From NCBI GenBank assembly GCA_003864495.1, contig ML133478.1, forward strand, positions 1,663,606-1,727,605: 64,000 bases of DNA, written 5' to 3'. This stretch comes from Nemopilema nomurai. Lineage: Eukaryota > Cnidaria > Scyphozoa > Rhizostomeae > Rhizostomatidae. Below are positions 23,701-36,982 of the stretch, in pieces. Numbering within the stretch: the stretch's first letter is position 1; every line of letters begins with the position of its first letter. The translations under genes and the position numbers were made by a program. The notes beneath the pieces were generated by a model. That model searched no databases, was not told the DNA's origin, and saw only the letters and a program-made list of their open reading frames with translations.

Positions 23701-24502
23701 GAAAAGATGTGTCAGCATGACGTTGTGTGACAATGAAAAGTAGACAAACGAGTTTACTACAGCATGGCTTAGAAATCGTACATTTAGATTGTACTACTGA
23801 GATCTATTCCGTTACGATCTTTTTTCCTTGCACTGAGTTGAAGATAATTTCAACGGGCCATTAAAGTCTCCTCTTTCTCAATATTATTTGTTTACATCAC
23901 GTTTCCTCTGTAAATCATTTACCCCACCACATTCTTTCTATTGTTTTTCCATCTGTTTTCGTGCTTCTTTAGCACTGCTGCATCCCTATGGTGTTCTTGG
24001 TTAGTGACTATTGCCAATGCACTTGCATTTTCATTTCATGATGCCACCTAGTCTAAACGTCCACCGAATGCATTTGCCTCTAAGTATATCAGTGTATCCG
24101 AGAAAGCTGATAAGTATATTAGTGTACCCGAGAAAGCTGATAATTTCCTTTTGATCATAGGTGTCACTTGCTTATACCTGTAAGATATCGAGAAAATGAG
24201 ACATATGAAAAATTTATATACATAAGATTAAGACAGATATACAAGATTTCGAGTAGGACATAAACAAAACTCCACTATTCCACATTTTGTAATATTTGCG
24301 ACGCTGGGAATTCAATCTGTCATGCAATAAATGACATGCATTTGATTAATGCATTGTCTACCTTTCTAGAATAGAAGTAAATGCCTGCTTAGTCAAAAGC
24401 TTAAACAATGTGCAATATTAATGCTACATTTTTATGGACTCACCCTTTGCATAATTCACTCTGCAGCCATACAAAGGGCCGCTGATCGATTTGGAAGAAT
24501 GA
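17737..24502 (+). CDS. ADO: 2-aminoethanethiol (cysteamine) / N-terminal cysteine dioxygenase (11 coding exons, 263 aa)
   Basis: A cupin-fold non-haem iron thiol dioxygenase: it oxidises cysteamine to hypotaurine and, in animals, N-terminal cysteines of regulatory proteins as an oxygen sensor. Exons: 17737-17845, 18112-18388, 19063-19113, 19286-19317, 19909-20017, 21129-21177, 21566-21601, 21957-21979, 22110-22143, 22475-22510, 24467-24502. Phases agree throughout and total 792 bases (human ADO 270 aa). The N-terminus IQKIARQALVTF matches the family. Iron ligands are His120 and His122 (HDHPGMHG) and His187 (SPGHGNVHSI); the Cys213-x-Tyr215 pair corresponds to the human Cys220-Tyr222 crosslink. 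The C-terminal Ile-Pro-Gln-Pro...Phe-Tyr-Cys...Pro-Tyr-Lys-Gly-Pro is split over the last two exons. Exon 1 must use a GTCAGT donor at 17846; the stronger GTAAGT at 17836 would read straight into TGA. A possible AATAAA is at 25063-25068. Confidence 0.93.
22608..22710. repeat. dispersed repeat fragment in ADO intron 10, related to the element at 29191-30258
   Basis: The stretch CGATCGCTCTCGCATGCC followed by TTGGCGCACGCCTTCC and TAGGAGT resembles the left part of the element in MIOX intron 4 (CGATCGCACGCCCACGCC... TTCCATTGCTCAGGAGT). Two copies in one window indicate a dispersed family. The ends of this copy were not resolved. Confidence 0.4.
24081..24140 (+). repeat. two tandem 30-bp copies in ADO intron 10
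   Basis: 24081-24110 and 24111-24140 are identical apart from two T/C differences (unit TAAGTATATCAGTGTATCCG plus ten bases). Local duplication only. Confidence 0.8.
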
Positions 24503-26992
24503 GGCAAGTCGTGGCATGGGGAATGTTTTAACAAATACGGAGCACCGCAGCAGTTCTAATATGGGTAGAATAATGGCGTCTGTTGTGTCCCCTTTGTGTG
24601 TGGTCAATAATTTGTCATAGCGTCTGCATGTGAGATGTCTAGTGAACTTGTTGCTGACCATGCGTACGTCTGCTGAATTGTTAATCAATAATTGACGATG
24701 AAATTTTAATATATGTATATATTAATCCACCCAGTGAAATATATCTATCCATCAAATTAGAAGTTCTTCAATGCACACAGGTACTGTTCTTATAATGCAT
24801 AAAGGATCTTTTAATTTCTCAAGTATTTAATCCGTGTTGCACTGAAAAAGAAGATTCTGGAGCTTTTCATGACATGCAATTAAAGTCTTAAACTTTTCTC
24901 TTGTTGGTGGATTGCTGAGTGTAATTTCTTGCATCAAATTTTACTTTTTCGGTGACAGTTTCAAGACTTGATTCGTTGCTTCTAAATTGCTTGATATGGT
25001 GAGGAATTCTGAAAATTGGTCGACACATGACTATTGATAATGTGCCACTTGTGTGTTCAATTAATAAATTATAATGGATTTCAATTAAGATTTTGCTGTG
25101 TAAAGCAACGTGATGGCCTCTTCAAGTCTACACAGCAGGCAACTATTTTCTAATTTGTTTCCATGGCAAAATTTGTTCTATCTATAGTATTTTTTGAATG
25201 GTATTTTTATCCGTCCTGCTAAATGAAAAATGCCACGTTTTGCTTATTCAATTAGAAGTGCGGGTCTTATTGTTATGAAACCAAAATGGACCTTCAAGGT
25301 GCTTATAAAAGAAGATGGCGTAAAGATCTGCTTAGCGAGTTTTAAGTGCTAGCACACAAGTGTCGCAGAAGTACTATGTGACAAGGTCGTCAATTTTAAG
25401 CGATCTTTTAACAGAAAGAGCCCATACTTAAGCACAATTCAGTGTCTCAACAGATACAGATCAAATGCTAGGCAAGCCAATTCTCACTGGCATGATTTGG
25501 TAAAGGAAACTGTAAATTGCAACTTCTTCAGTGGAACTACCAATAGAAAAATTTCTCGTTTGAGTTTGGTCTTCTTCGATACAAGAAATGAGCAAAGAAA
25601 GAGATCTCTCCCCATGAAACTAGAATCACTGTCCAAACAGACCTTGATCCAAATCAACGTTGGCTGCAAATTGAGTCTTATTGACGTCATTCGCTCAAGA
25701 ATTTATTGGATCCAAGTATCATCATTATCCAGACTTTGTGTTGCTCAGTTTTCGGTTCTTATCGTATTTAATTAATTAATGATTTTTTTATTCCTTTTAC
25801 GCTTTTTGTAAACCCTTCCAAAAGCCCCTTGAAAACCATCGTAATTTTTTCTGATTTTCGTTTTTTATCTGTTTGACTTGCTGTTTACCCCCTCCTCCAC
25901 CTCAAATAATTTTGTTGACAATGTGTAGCATCTAGTCAAACTGGAAAAGCAAAATGTCGCTTGTTCTTCAAAGGGGGGATGGGGTAGGGAGATAAAAGAA
26001 CGCTCCAAGAATTTTAGCGGGCATGGTACGTTCGTTCATCCTTTCTCTCGATTTTATGTACGTCTTGACGACACAGCGTTTTTAAGTATTTACGACTCAG
26101 TGCAACATGACCTACATAGGCGCCTCCTTCCACTTTCAACAACGACGAAATTAATCGTTAGTAATAATTTGGTTAAAACGAAGCTATTCCTTCTATCAAT
26201 TTTTGCCATTACTTTTAAACCGAATTGTAACAAGCAGGGTTCCGATGAGGCCAAACACTTTGTGCCAAATTTTGATAAATTAAAAAAAAAAAAAGGGCAC
26301 AGAAATTTTTAATAAATTTCAGAAAGGCACATTTGGCAAAAGATCCCCAGGACCTTTAAACCTTTAAGACCCTTAAACTTATTGAGGGTTAAACGTAATT
26401 TCTCGTGTGAGTTGATAGATGCAAGGATATGGAATAATTTGCGCAGCCTTTACAGCGAGCTTCTGCGATGTCTGCTTCTCCCAGACAATTTTATTTTCCA
26501 ATGCAGCTAGAAATAACAGATCCAGTTTCTGCAGTAATTTTTTAACGCTTCTCGTGTTATGCAAACGTCAAATTATGTTAATTTTTTCATAGAAAATGTA
26601 GGCAGACTCAAAAGCACGAGGTGTGATTTAAGGATGTCTTGCTAAAATTTCGCTATCATTAAAATTACTAAAACTTATTTAATTTCGATCGTTAAATACT
26701 GCATTCCGTTTTCATCATCAGAAGGTTGAGTCCTGCTGAAAATTGGATTGTTTAAAGCCAGAAATACACGATCAGTTTTTATCAGTTTTTTTGACTGAAA
26801 GTTTTCAGTTTTTAAAAAACTAAAAAATTGATGCAATTTGTGTAAAAGATAAGAGATGTAACAGCCAACCTAGAGTGATGTCATGGTGATGTACCAAAAA
26901 GTCCGTCCGATGAGAACTGGGTTAGACCTGCTGGCAGACCTTCGTGATCGGAAGTGTTTCTTCGTGCTCTTGCTGATTAAGGGATATCGGCC
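24503..26992. other. ADO-MIOX intergenic region
   Basis: Apart from the possible ADO poly(A) signal (25063-25068) and a CRE-like TGATGTCA near 26877, about 115 bases before the MIOX ATG, I see no gene or element. Confidence 0.45.
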
Positions 26993-29900
26993 ATGAGAGT
27001 ACCCTCAGTAAGTAAGATTTCCGTGTTCTACTTTTTCAAAGCTATCTTATTTTGTTTTAAAACACCCCCAATAATAATATGTTGACAAAAGTTTTTTATT
27101 TGCCATTTTCAACTAGGAACAGCCGCGCGTACGTAGTATGTTGTTGCGCCATCACGGCCTAGTTGCATTTGATAGGCTTTACATACAAAAATTTCTACTA
27201 TTCTCATTTCCACCTGTGTCAAAATAAGTAGGCCTTCTTTATTTTTCCTTTTTTACTTAACGTGCAAATATTTATCAATTTGCAAAAGAAGTCAAAGTGA
27301 AGGCAGGACATGCGTCCCTCGGTTTGATGCTCATGGGGCAGGAAGACCTGTTGTGGTATATTTGGAATGCACATACCGTTTATTGCGATATTTATTACTC
27401 AATGTTGCCATGGTCTTTCAGTTTTGTGTCGATTAAGTTTTCCGATATGGCTCGAGGAATCGTCAAAATAGAAGCAGAACGCCCTAGTTAACTAGAAGGG
27501 CTGTTTATCATTTGCACTGTGACACGTCTTTGGGTAAGTCGAGGGTGTGTTTGCAACATGATATATATTAAATTTTCAACAACATTTCAGTGATTTTAGG
27601 ATTTGTTTGATGTCAGCTCTCTTTCTAATAGGCTGCAAGTGTTTGCATCATCGATCCATCAGAACTGCATAGGCCTGAACCAAAGTACAATGACATCCAA
27701 GCTGAAAAGCGGATGAACAGGGATAAGTCACAGTTCAGAGATTTCGAGGTTTCATGACTAATTTGGTCCCTGATAAAGAATTTTTGTCTAATTGGTGTAA
27801 AACAACAAACAGTTGGCTTATGAGAATTTAAGAGTATTATATAATGTGATATTATTGGATTTCTGTGATATTATATAATGCCTGAAGTTAATTGAATAAG
27901 CAGGAGAAGTAAGGGTCTTTTCATTTGATATTGATAGTGTATCATAAAAGATGATTAGGTCCATGTGTATTCACCAATCCAGGAAGAATGTTGAAATTCA
28001 CATTTGGCAAAAATGGATCATAGAAAAGGAATCTTCATGTTGAAATTACACTGTGTCAAAATTTTCTAAGTCCTTGGGCTGTCAGGCTGCAAATGAACCA
28101 ATTTTCAAAATTTAGCTTTTCCTTTATTTTTAAACTGAATTTTTTCACTGCAGCTGCAAATTGTGGTCAGATCTCAAGAAAAATCCAAATACTTGACACA
28201 AAGTAACATGATTTTTTTTCAGTATAAACTGATCTAAAGATGAAGATTTCAATTCTGAAGTGCATTTTTGTGAAAGATCCACAGATAGTGAGATAGAAAA
28301 TTGATGATCTCAACCTGAATCTGAGAATATTATTTAGCTCTTTGGGCTTTGGATCTTGGAAAGATAATTTTCTCAAATTTCAGAATGCAAACCAAAACAA
28401 CCTCCAGGCTGACAAAGTGCGGGAGACATACTATAAAATGCATACTGAGCAGAATTTTGATGCTGTAGTAAGAATGGTATGAGCTTCTATGTTTCGAAAG
28501 CAGTACAATGCTATTGTATGCTATACAATGCATTGCAGTAAATTATTGTGAAAGCAGATTGTCTAATATTCCAACATGCTACTTATATTTTAACACTAGT
28601 TTGCTCAAACGAAAAAAAGTTACCATTTAAAGATGGTTGTTACTATAGGAGACCTGAAGTTCTTGTTATCCAGAAATTCCACTTCAACTTTTGTTGTTGA
28701 TTCAGAGATAATTTGAAAAGAATAGTTTTGATTTTCTTAATAGTAGTCTGCCAGCAAGTTTCTATCCAGATTCTGAGCCAGGGATTCTTGCTGAGGAAAC
28801 TGCATTTCTACACCTGTACATGTAGATTTTATTAACCCCTACCTAATTACTTTTCACCTATGCCAAGTACACAAGGTATTATCAGAGTTTTTTTAGAGCA
28901 TCCAATATGACAAATTTTAGACAAATTTTTCCATCCAGAAATAAAGTAATATTTATTAACCCTTTTTTAGAGGGAAAAATGGTGTAAACTTGATACAGCA
29001 GAAATGACAATTTTGGAAGCCATCATTTTGCTGGATAAATTGGTGGATGAATCTGACCCTGATGTATGTATTTTCAATAATCCCAGTATTTTTATGCTTA
29101 ATCTGTTTGCTAATATTCACATTTCATAGTGCTGCAGATAAAATTTATAACAGTTATATCATTTCCAATTACAGTCAATGCTGGGAATGAGGTGCGATCG
29201 CACGCCCACGCCTTTGCACATGCCTTCCATTGCTCAGGAGTGCAGTTTATCGCACGCCACAAATTATCTGAACATTTCATTCTAGAGTGATCAATACTGC
29301 TCAATGTTGTGCTTTTATCGTACCACATATAATTTCCTTAAGAAGCAGGATAGTCGCCGCCTTTTCGATCTTATACACAAAATACGACAAGCTTGAACTT
29401 CATAGAGACAGTTGTTGTGATATGCTGGTTTCCGTTTTCCGTGTTACAAGGCAGAAATGCGCGGTCAGTTAAAACTGATCAGCTTCAACAGATGGACTTT
29501 ATTTTTTATTTTGGCTTATTGATGTACCCGTTTACACAATGATTCAAAACTGACGACTAAGTATTACTTTTCTTCATTTTACGATGGTGGCGACACAGAA
29601 GGCGCTCTAGTTATTGCCGTGGTGTCACAACGAAAAAAGAGAACTTCAAAACGAAAGGAAAAACCTTTGTAGGCACAAAGACGAGCGCAGATAGGTGCTA
29701 TCAATTGATCAATTAGACCATTTAATTTATCTACTAGACTCTCCAAACTTCTGTTTTATTCCATTCCGATATTTGTATAGACTGGCCGTAATATCCCAAG
29801 ATCTTGTTTCTGCTTCCAGAACGCTGATGAAAATTCAGCTCGACGCGCTTTGCTTTGCGAATCCTTGTCTTCATAAAATAGATTTCTCCGCAGGAGGTTC

Positions 29901-32900
29901 AAAAAGGGGATTAAAGCCCGCATCGCTTTCAAGGGAGAGGCTGAAAGTATAGACTGGTCGTTTACACGAATGTTGTAACACGTTGCGCAGAGCCAAAAGT
30001 GTTGGATGAGGTGGTCAAGTGATCCAACATTGTTAATATGGTCTTCTTAATATGTTGGATTTGACAATTCTAAAGCTTGTTTAAGAAAAATGTATCGATT
30101 GGACTAGCCTTGTTCTATGTTTTATTATGATTAAGTTAGGTTCTCAACTTTATGTACAGCTTTCTATGCTATTACATACATGCACACCATTGCGCGTCGG
30201 TAAGTAATTGCACACCATTGCACGCCTTGGCAACACAACGAGTGCGATTCATCGCACCCCTACCATTTTATTCATAGCATTGCCTGAATTATCATATCTT
30301 TCTAGACTGACCTACCAAACTCTGTTCACGCATTTCAAACTGCTGAAAAGATCAGGGAAAGATATCCAGATCTTGGTTTGTCTTCATAAATTGTCCCCAT
30401 TTTAGTTACTTAATTAGGATTTTAATTACTTTGAGCGTTAATCTTTAGTTTGAGTAAGCTTGAGACACTGACCATTTCCAATCTTTTGACCTTCTCACTT
30501 TTGTACTCCATGTTTTGGCTTTTTCATGCTTGTGGATTCACTTTTTAAATAAATTTCAAACAAATTCTTTAAGGGTTTTTCAATAAGGCTTCTTCAAAGT
30601 TTGGCACATTTGCAGCAACCATCCATGTTGCAGTAAATGTTTTTTTCCAGATTGGTTTCACTTAGTGGGGCTTTTGCATGATGCTGGCAAGGTGATGGCC
30701 TTATGGGGTGAGCCCCAGGTATGTGCATTATTCCAGTAGTAAATCTTAAAGCCAGTTGATTGTAAACTAAGTTTAGGCAATCTGCAAATGATTGGCATGA
30801 AGTGTAAGTAAACACCTCATAAGGTTTTCTCCAAATTTAAAGAGCTATTTCAGCCCAAAAATTTTCCCTGGGATTTTTGCATAGATTAGTAGTTAGTCAA
30901 GGGTAAGAAACTGAATCATGAAATTTTTTCCAAAAATATTACTCATTTTCCAAATATATAAGCTCCAAATAGCCTTAAAGATATGACAAAATAGTACTAT
31001 GTACTATGTGACTTTCTTTTCAACATTTAGCACTATTGTTATTCTTTCCTTATGAAATTTGCACCACTTGAAGGGGGGCTTGGTAAGGGTGATTTTTATA
31101 TTGATAGTTTGGGTAATCAATCATAGTTTTTTAAGGAAAGTGTTATGGTTAGTTTGCAAGTTTGTTCTTTGTAGTAATTCTGTCATCTTATGAATTAAAA
31201 GTAGTTCTTGTCTAGTTAATATTAAAATCTGTTGATATAACACTATGTCTAAATTTCATTTGTTCACAGCATTTTGTAGTTGGAGACACATTTCCACTTG
31301 GATGCAAATTTCAGAGTTCTGCAGTTTTTCCAGAGTTCTTTCAAGATAATCCTGACTTCAACCATGCTATCTATAGGTATGCGTATTGCAATCATATCAA
31401 ATTTCATTATTAATTGAAGAAACAGCATCTTGAGCAACACATTCTTTAGCTTGGTTGCCTTTTCACTTATAAATTGAATACTTTTTAGTTCACCAAGGCA
31501 GTCTTATAGCAGGCTTTTTCACCTGACGCTGATAACCACATCAACATCCACTGAAGCCAAATCTTTTGATCATTTGCAAACAACTGCAAATTCAGTGACA
31601 TTTCACTTTCTAAAATTTGGTAAATTCATCTATTTTCACATCAAATTGTCTGCAATTTTTATTTTAATTGTCAAATTTTTCTCACTAAATATGCATACCT
31701 TTTAGGCTATTGCTTGCATAGATATAAACCTTTAGTATATAGTTTTAAAGAATATATCTTGTTATTGAGGAAGCAGACATCATAAACTCTCAAATTATGT
31801 CCCTAATTGGAATAAGCATTCCTCATTACAGTCAAATGTTGAGTTTATAAAGATGCTTATTTGAAAAATTTATTGCCTTTGGTGAAGCAATGCTGAATAG
31901 TTTGGAAAACCATAAGGCTTATATTTACAACATTATTGTACATATTTACTGGCCTAAAATTTTAAAATTATAATGCAGGAGGGACTTATTATTAGCCATA
32001 AACATTTTACAATCAAAAAGTAAAAAATCAGGCTGTTGGGGTCTTACTAAATACTTCTGATAGAAGGCACTGTTTCTTTTCTTGCCATGCTGCAGTTTAT
32101 TTACCATTGTTTATCTGTTATTGCAGCAAGAAGTATGGATGTTATGAGCCAAACTGTGGCCTAGATGAAGTCATGATGTCCTGGGGACATGATGGTGAGG
32201 CTAGCTTTGTTCTTTTGGCTCAAGTCAATGATTCTTAATCATTTGTAAGGTCTATTTTGATTTAAATGAGTGTCCAATACTTTGAAAGTTGTCAATATAT
32301 TGTCTCTGTTCGGAAGCACTGTTTCCTGTACATTCTTTAGATATATTTGCTTGGCTTCTCTATTAGAGTTGTTTGATTGTAGATTTCGAAGATCAGATGG
32401 TGTTGTTCTCTACTAGCTTCTCTAGTAGACAAAAACAATAGAAATATATTTTTCTGTTTTTGTTAGAGTACATGTACCAGGTTCTGGCTGGGAATAAATG
32501 TACAATCCCAGAGGAAGGCTTGTATATGGTGCGATACCATTCATTTTATCCATGGCATTCTGGAAATGATTACGATTTTCTGTGCTCTGACAAAGACAGG
32601 GGCATGCTGAAATGGGTCAGATTGTTCAAGTAAGTGGCCAAATTTTCTCCTTTTTTGTTAATGAGCTTTGATGATTTTCTTCTTGTCTGTCCTCTTTAAA
32701 TCTGTCTGTTCTTTTCTGTACTGTTCCCAAATACCCAGTACTTTTTGTAACAATGGTGCAGTGTCTATATGAGTCACTAAACTTTGTAACAAACAAGTTC
32801 TCTGCCGCATAAATTTATGGAGAACTCATTTACAAGATATGAAATGACAAATCAAAAGAACAAACACCCTGTTTAGAACACAATTTCCAGCTCTCATTTT

Positions 32901-33907
32901 ACCATGTTTACTACAATCCGTCATCTCCCAACTCCTCTTTTAGAAATCTTTCTACACAAATAATAGATAATCATAACCAACAAAGCAAAGAGCCAATCAC
33001 TGCAACCCACTTTTAGCGCCCCTGGGAACATTCACACACAATACAACTACAGAACAGAACAAATGCACAATTATAACGCTTGAAAACCACTGAACAAACA
33101 ATGATAGTTATACTACATCAGCTGCTTTACACAACAAGATTACTCCAAATACAATCATAATAATAACACTAAGCACATGAAACACAATGTAACAAACTTT
33201 AATGACATCATTTTCATCAATGAAGTTGATTTTTTAAAGTTATTGATAAAACTGAATGTATGCCTGAAATTTATCTATTTTTGGACAAATTGTTAATTGA
33301 ATTAGTTACAGTATTCCATTTTTGATAACTGGATGTCCTTCTCTTTTTATTACATTGGCAGAATATTAGTCATTCCTAGACTGTGCATTATGTGTCCAAT
33401 CCATTTTCAGTATTTATTTTCATAAATGTTTTCAACTGCAACATTTTGATTTATCTTGGAACAGTGGAACTATAGTCTATGATTTTTATTTCCCTGCCAT
33501 AGTTTGAAATTTTTTGACAATAACAAAAAGCTGATAGAATAAATCTCAAGTTGTGATTAAAAATAAGAGGTTTTCATTCTCACCTTTCTTTAAAAGAGTC
33601 CAAATGAAAAATGCAAAGTACCTATGCAACAAGATTTTGCACTGACATATGAGCATAAAAAATTCTAGATATAAAGACAACATAGCTTACTTTATAATAC
33701 ATGAAATTCTGGTCTCATTGACCTATGCTATTCTGAAGTTGTGTTTGCTTTAAATGCCTGAAAAATGCATTTACCCAGCCAGCACTTACTTCTTTTAGTG
33801 AGTTTGACCTGTACTCAAAAGGTGATAGTCTGCCTGACATTGAAGCCTTGAAGCCTTACTACCAGGGTTTGATTGACAAGTATTGCCCAGGGATCTTGAA
33901 ATGGTGA
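26993..33907 (+). CDS. MIOX: myo-inositol oxygenase (10 coding exons, 297 aa)
   Basis: A cytosolic di-iron oxygenase that cleaves myo-inositol to D-glucuronate, the first step of inositol catabolism. Exons: 26993-27007, 27632-27748, 28384-28467, 28971-29063, 30306-30375, 30651-30718, 31270-31376, 32127-32194, 32467-32629, 33799-33907. Phases agree and total 894 bases (human 285 aa). The HD-domain ligands are all present: His111 (VHAFQTAE), His136-Asp137 (LLHDAGK), His206 (SWGHD), His232 (RYHSFYPWH) and Asp265 (NEFDLY). Lys140 of the substrate pocket is also conserved, and the C-terminus ends in the family's ILKW. Exon 1 is only five codons (Met-Arg-Val-Pro-Ser) before a TCA|GTAAGT donor. I chose it because it aligns with the human MKVTV start and keeps phase 0; another tiny first exon cannot be excluded. 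For exon 3 the GTAAGA donor at 28468 gives the best family alignment. AATAAA lies at 34393-34398. Confidence 0.95.
29191..30258. mobile_element. about 1.07-kb terminal-inverted-repeat element in MIOX intron 4
   Basis: GGTGCGAT at 29191-29198 is matched by ATCGCACC at 30251-30258. The right end also has an internal palindrome (GTGCGATTCATCGCAC). Both ends are unusually rich in GCAC/GCACGCC words compared with the AT-rich intron. No transposase frame is evident inside, so it would be a non-autonomous element. The short TIR and unclear target duplication keep confidence moderate. Confidence 0.45.
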
Positions 33908-35270
33908 GATCATCAATCTTGGTAACAAAGTAGTATGTAAATTGTCTTTTATAGAAAACGTATTTAAGCTGCTTACCTGAATTGCTTAAATGTCCTATTT
34001 ATATGTTTTTTTGTATTTGCAACATTTGTTGTGGTATATACTATATCCAATGTTGGCACTAAAAGCAAACATTTGATACTAGTCCTTGTTAAAGTAATGT
34101 ATGTAAAAATTTGCACTTCAGTCTTTGTATATCAATTTTCTTTTAATTAAGTCTCTCCCTTTTTGTGAACTTGACAGTAAAACCCATTCTCCTTGTGAAG
34201 CTATTGGAGTGTAAACATTTTCAGACTAGCCTGATGGCAAATTCTGGTGGTCTAGCCAGATCAATAATTATTGATGGTCAGTGTATTTATGACTTTCATT
34301 CCCCCAGATGGTTGAAGTTTGTCGTCTTCAACAAGGTCTGTCCAACTAACTCAGCATTAAGATGTATTTTAAAAAAAGTAAATACCCCTCTCAATAAAAG
34401 GATATCATAGACATGCAATTTTTCGATGAAAACTAATGCTTCAACCACAATAATAGAATCACCCTCTCAATTCTTTTCTCCTCAAGTTGCTAAGTTAGGT
34501 GTCCGTTTATTTATTTTTGTCATTTTTTGTGGATTTCAGAACAGCTTGTTAGTGTAATTAGCACTGTTACTAAGCAAAACACGACATATTTTTCCCTCCT
34601 GGTTAAATAAAGCACACTTCATATTTACAGTTTGCATCATACAAATAAATATGTATTTTTCAGCTGCATTTATGAAACGCTATTTTAAAACAAACGATCA
34701 GCAATTTTTTGTTTTCACCTGAAGAATTAAGTCTTCATTAATGTATGAAATATTTATATTAAGAAATTCTTTATGCGAAGACTAACGATCATGCGGCCAA
34801 TTATCCATGAGCTTCTCGACCAAACACGAGACGGAAAAACTTTAACAATGCTGTTCAGCTATAGCTTTCCTTCAAGCCACAAGAACTTTTGTCAATAGAC
34901 CAGCACTTCAATGATAATTTTGTTTCCTTTGTCTAGAAAAATAGTTCATTCAAGGTGGCTTTCAAAGTAACTGTTTGATGCTACCTTTTTCCAAGCTTAT
35001 AATACGTACTCCTGCACAGGCTTAATTCTTTCATTTTACTATTTCTGCCACATGCTCTTGCTCATTACCGTCCCCTCCCACCCCTGAAATATGCAGGCGT
35101 TCCTTTAAGATAGAAGAAAAGAAAAATAAGAAATGTAAAAACGAATCACGTATAGAGTGATCCGGATTTGTATGCCTGTCTCGAGTGCATCTCAAGTATG
35201 AAATTTTGGTGCATCTAATTACAAAGAGCAAGCAATAAAAAAGATTAAAAAATTGAAAGTATCGTTATAT
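33908..35270. other. spacer between MIOX and the repeat region
   Basis: Contains the likely MIOX 3' UTR (poly(A) signal 34393-34398). No other gene or repeat could be supported. Confidence 0.5.
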
Positions 35271-36970
35271 GGCGCAATTAAGTTTGAAGCGGGAAAAGAA
35301 GCACTGACAGGGATTCCAAACGTGAACCTTTCGAAATCGACATGTCCCTAGGGATTTCTAGGAAAAATTACTTTCTGGAACCACTCAAGAGAAACGAAAG
35401 CGAGAAGAAATTCTAAATAAAGATATTTATAAAACCCCAACGGAACCTTGTCATGCCTCTTGAGATTAAGGCAAATCATCGAAAGTTACGAAGGAAACGA
35501 GGGTTGACACAGCGCCTAACCAAAACATGTCTACTGCTTGTAAAGATGGCCTAAGCACCAAAATTCCACGATATTCGGCTAAGAAAGATGGTTATCAGTT
35601 TGATATAGCATCAGTTTCCAATGCTTAAAGAAAGTGGTCAAGGCAATGGAAGAGAAGGAGAAGTCCTTTATGCTAATAGTTCACTTATCATCGTCGTTGA
35701 GTCAAATGGAAACTGGAGATGTTGTGGTCTAGGAGTGCAAATTTCCTGGATTCCAAGTAAGGTTTTCATTTTTAAACTTCTAAATTTCATTCGCCCGCAT
35801 TCGTCTTACAAATAGTAAGGACAAGAATATTTGCGAAATTTAAATTCTTTGCAAACAAATTTTATTTTGACTTTTAGCGCAGTTTATAAACCTTTGCTGA
35901 AACGAGCATCTTGGAGAACTTCTCCTGTAAACCTGTGTGTAATTCAGCTGCTTCTGTTTAGAAAATATAAATTCTAGATGTAGAATTAATAGCCGATACG
36001 GTGCGAATTGTAAGCTGAATGAGTCATGACTCGATACAGGGCTTGTATAGAAAGTTTGACTAAAGCTACATCGCTACAGGCTTTGAAATATTCCGCTGAC
36101 CACCAAACGTTAGAGTCGTAATTAGATCAGCAATTTAAGCAATATACCCAACAGAGAGAGAGGACTTTATATCAGAAAATTTTGAAACCAAATGGCTTGA
36201 AAACATCTTTAAATAAGATGGAGATCACAAAATGTCACAAAACAATGGCTGAATTTATCCTAATTCACAATTCGAGTCAAAAAATCTGACTACGATTACA
36301 TTTTCTTAAAAAGCTTTCAAACTGTATCCAGCTTAAAAGTTCTTCTTTAGGAATATGTTGTTTAGTGAGCAGGCTTTACATCTGTACTTTAGAGAAGCAT
36401 TGGAATAAATCGTACTCTCAGTATCGTTACAAGTCTGGTTTTGAAACATAATGACCTTTCTCTTGCCATTCTGTTGCCAGTGTGAATGGGATTTCATTGA
36501 CATACTCGGGTGACTTTGTAGTTAAAATTTATGTAGCATGAAGCGAGAAGACATTGAACTAACACTCTTTTGTTTAAAAAGAACTTTTGATCCACCTAGT
36601 AAACCTACCAAGTAAAATTTTTTACTTGACAAGCCATTAAGTTGTAGATAAAAATTCCTGGGCTTTGAAATATGCATATTTAAAACGATCCTCACTTCGG
36701 AGATGCATGACATGATAATCAATTATCTGCTCCTATAGAAAAGACAATAACTCTTCACTGCCTCATTTCTTTAAAGCTACATGGTCGAATAGTATAAACA
36801 CTAGTGTTTTCCAAGTATGTTTAACTTGCATATGGTAAAAGAATGACCTTAATGCATATATTTTCTAATCCGAAAGAACTGATTTCAAAATGAATAAACC
36901 TACTAAGTTATGGCTTTGATGCCAACATAACCTGATTTAACTATCAGGACAGAAAAATAATGAATAAACG
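35271..36970 (+). repeat. duplicated block A, copy 1
   Basis: Nearly collinear with 54351-56027 over about 1.7 kb, with scattered substitutions and small indels. The first part contains an unrecognised reading frame (see 35527-35732). The last part (about 36340-36970) is a strongly diverged relative of the 1.04-kb monomer, recognisable from the CTCTCAGTATCGTTAC segment and the following region. It abuts the first good monomer at 36983. Confidence 0.85.
35527..35732 (+). pseudogene. unrecognised small ORF in block A, frameshifted
   Basis: An ATG at 35527 starts a frame of protein-like composition (Lys-rich, then a hydrophobic/Ser segment) that would end at a TAG at 35730-35732, about 70 codons later. 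Relative to the copy at 54530-54740, this copy has lost four bases near 35607 and is frameshifted. The second copy keeps that region but has a two-base gain near the ATG. A paralogous but shorter segment occurs in both B blocks. I do not recognise the protein. That the two copies are broken at different places suggests an ancestor with an intact frame. Confidence 0.35.
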
Positions 36971-36982
36971 TGATGTATGCAT

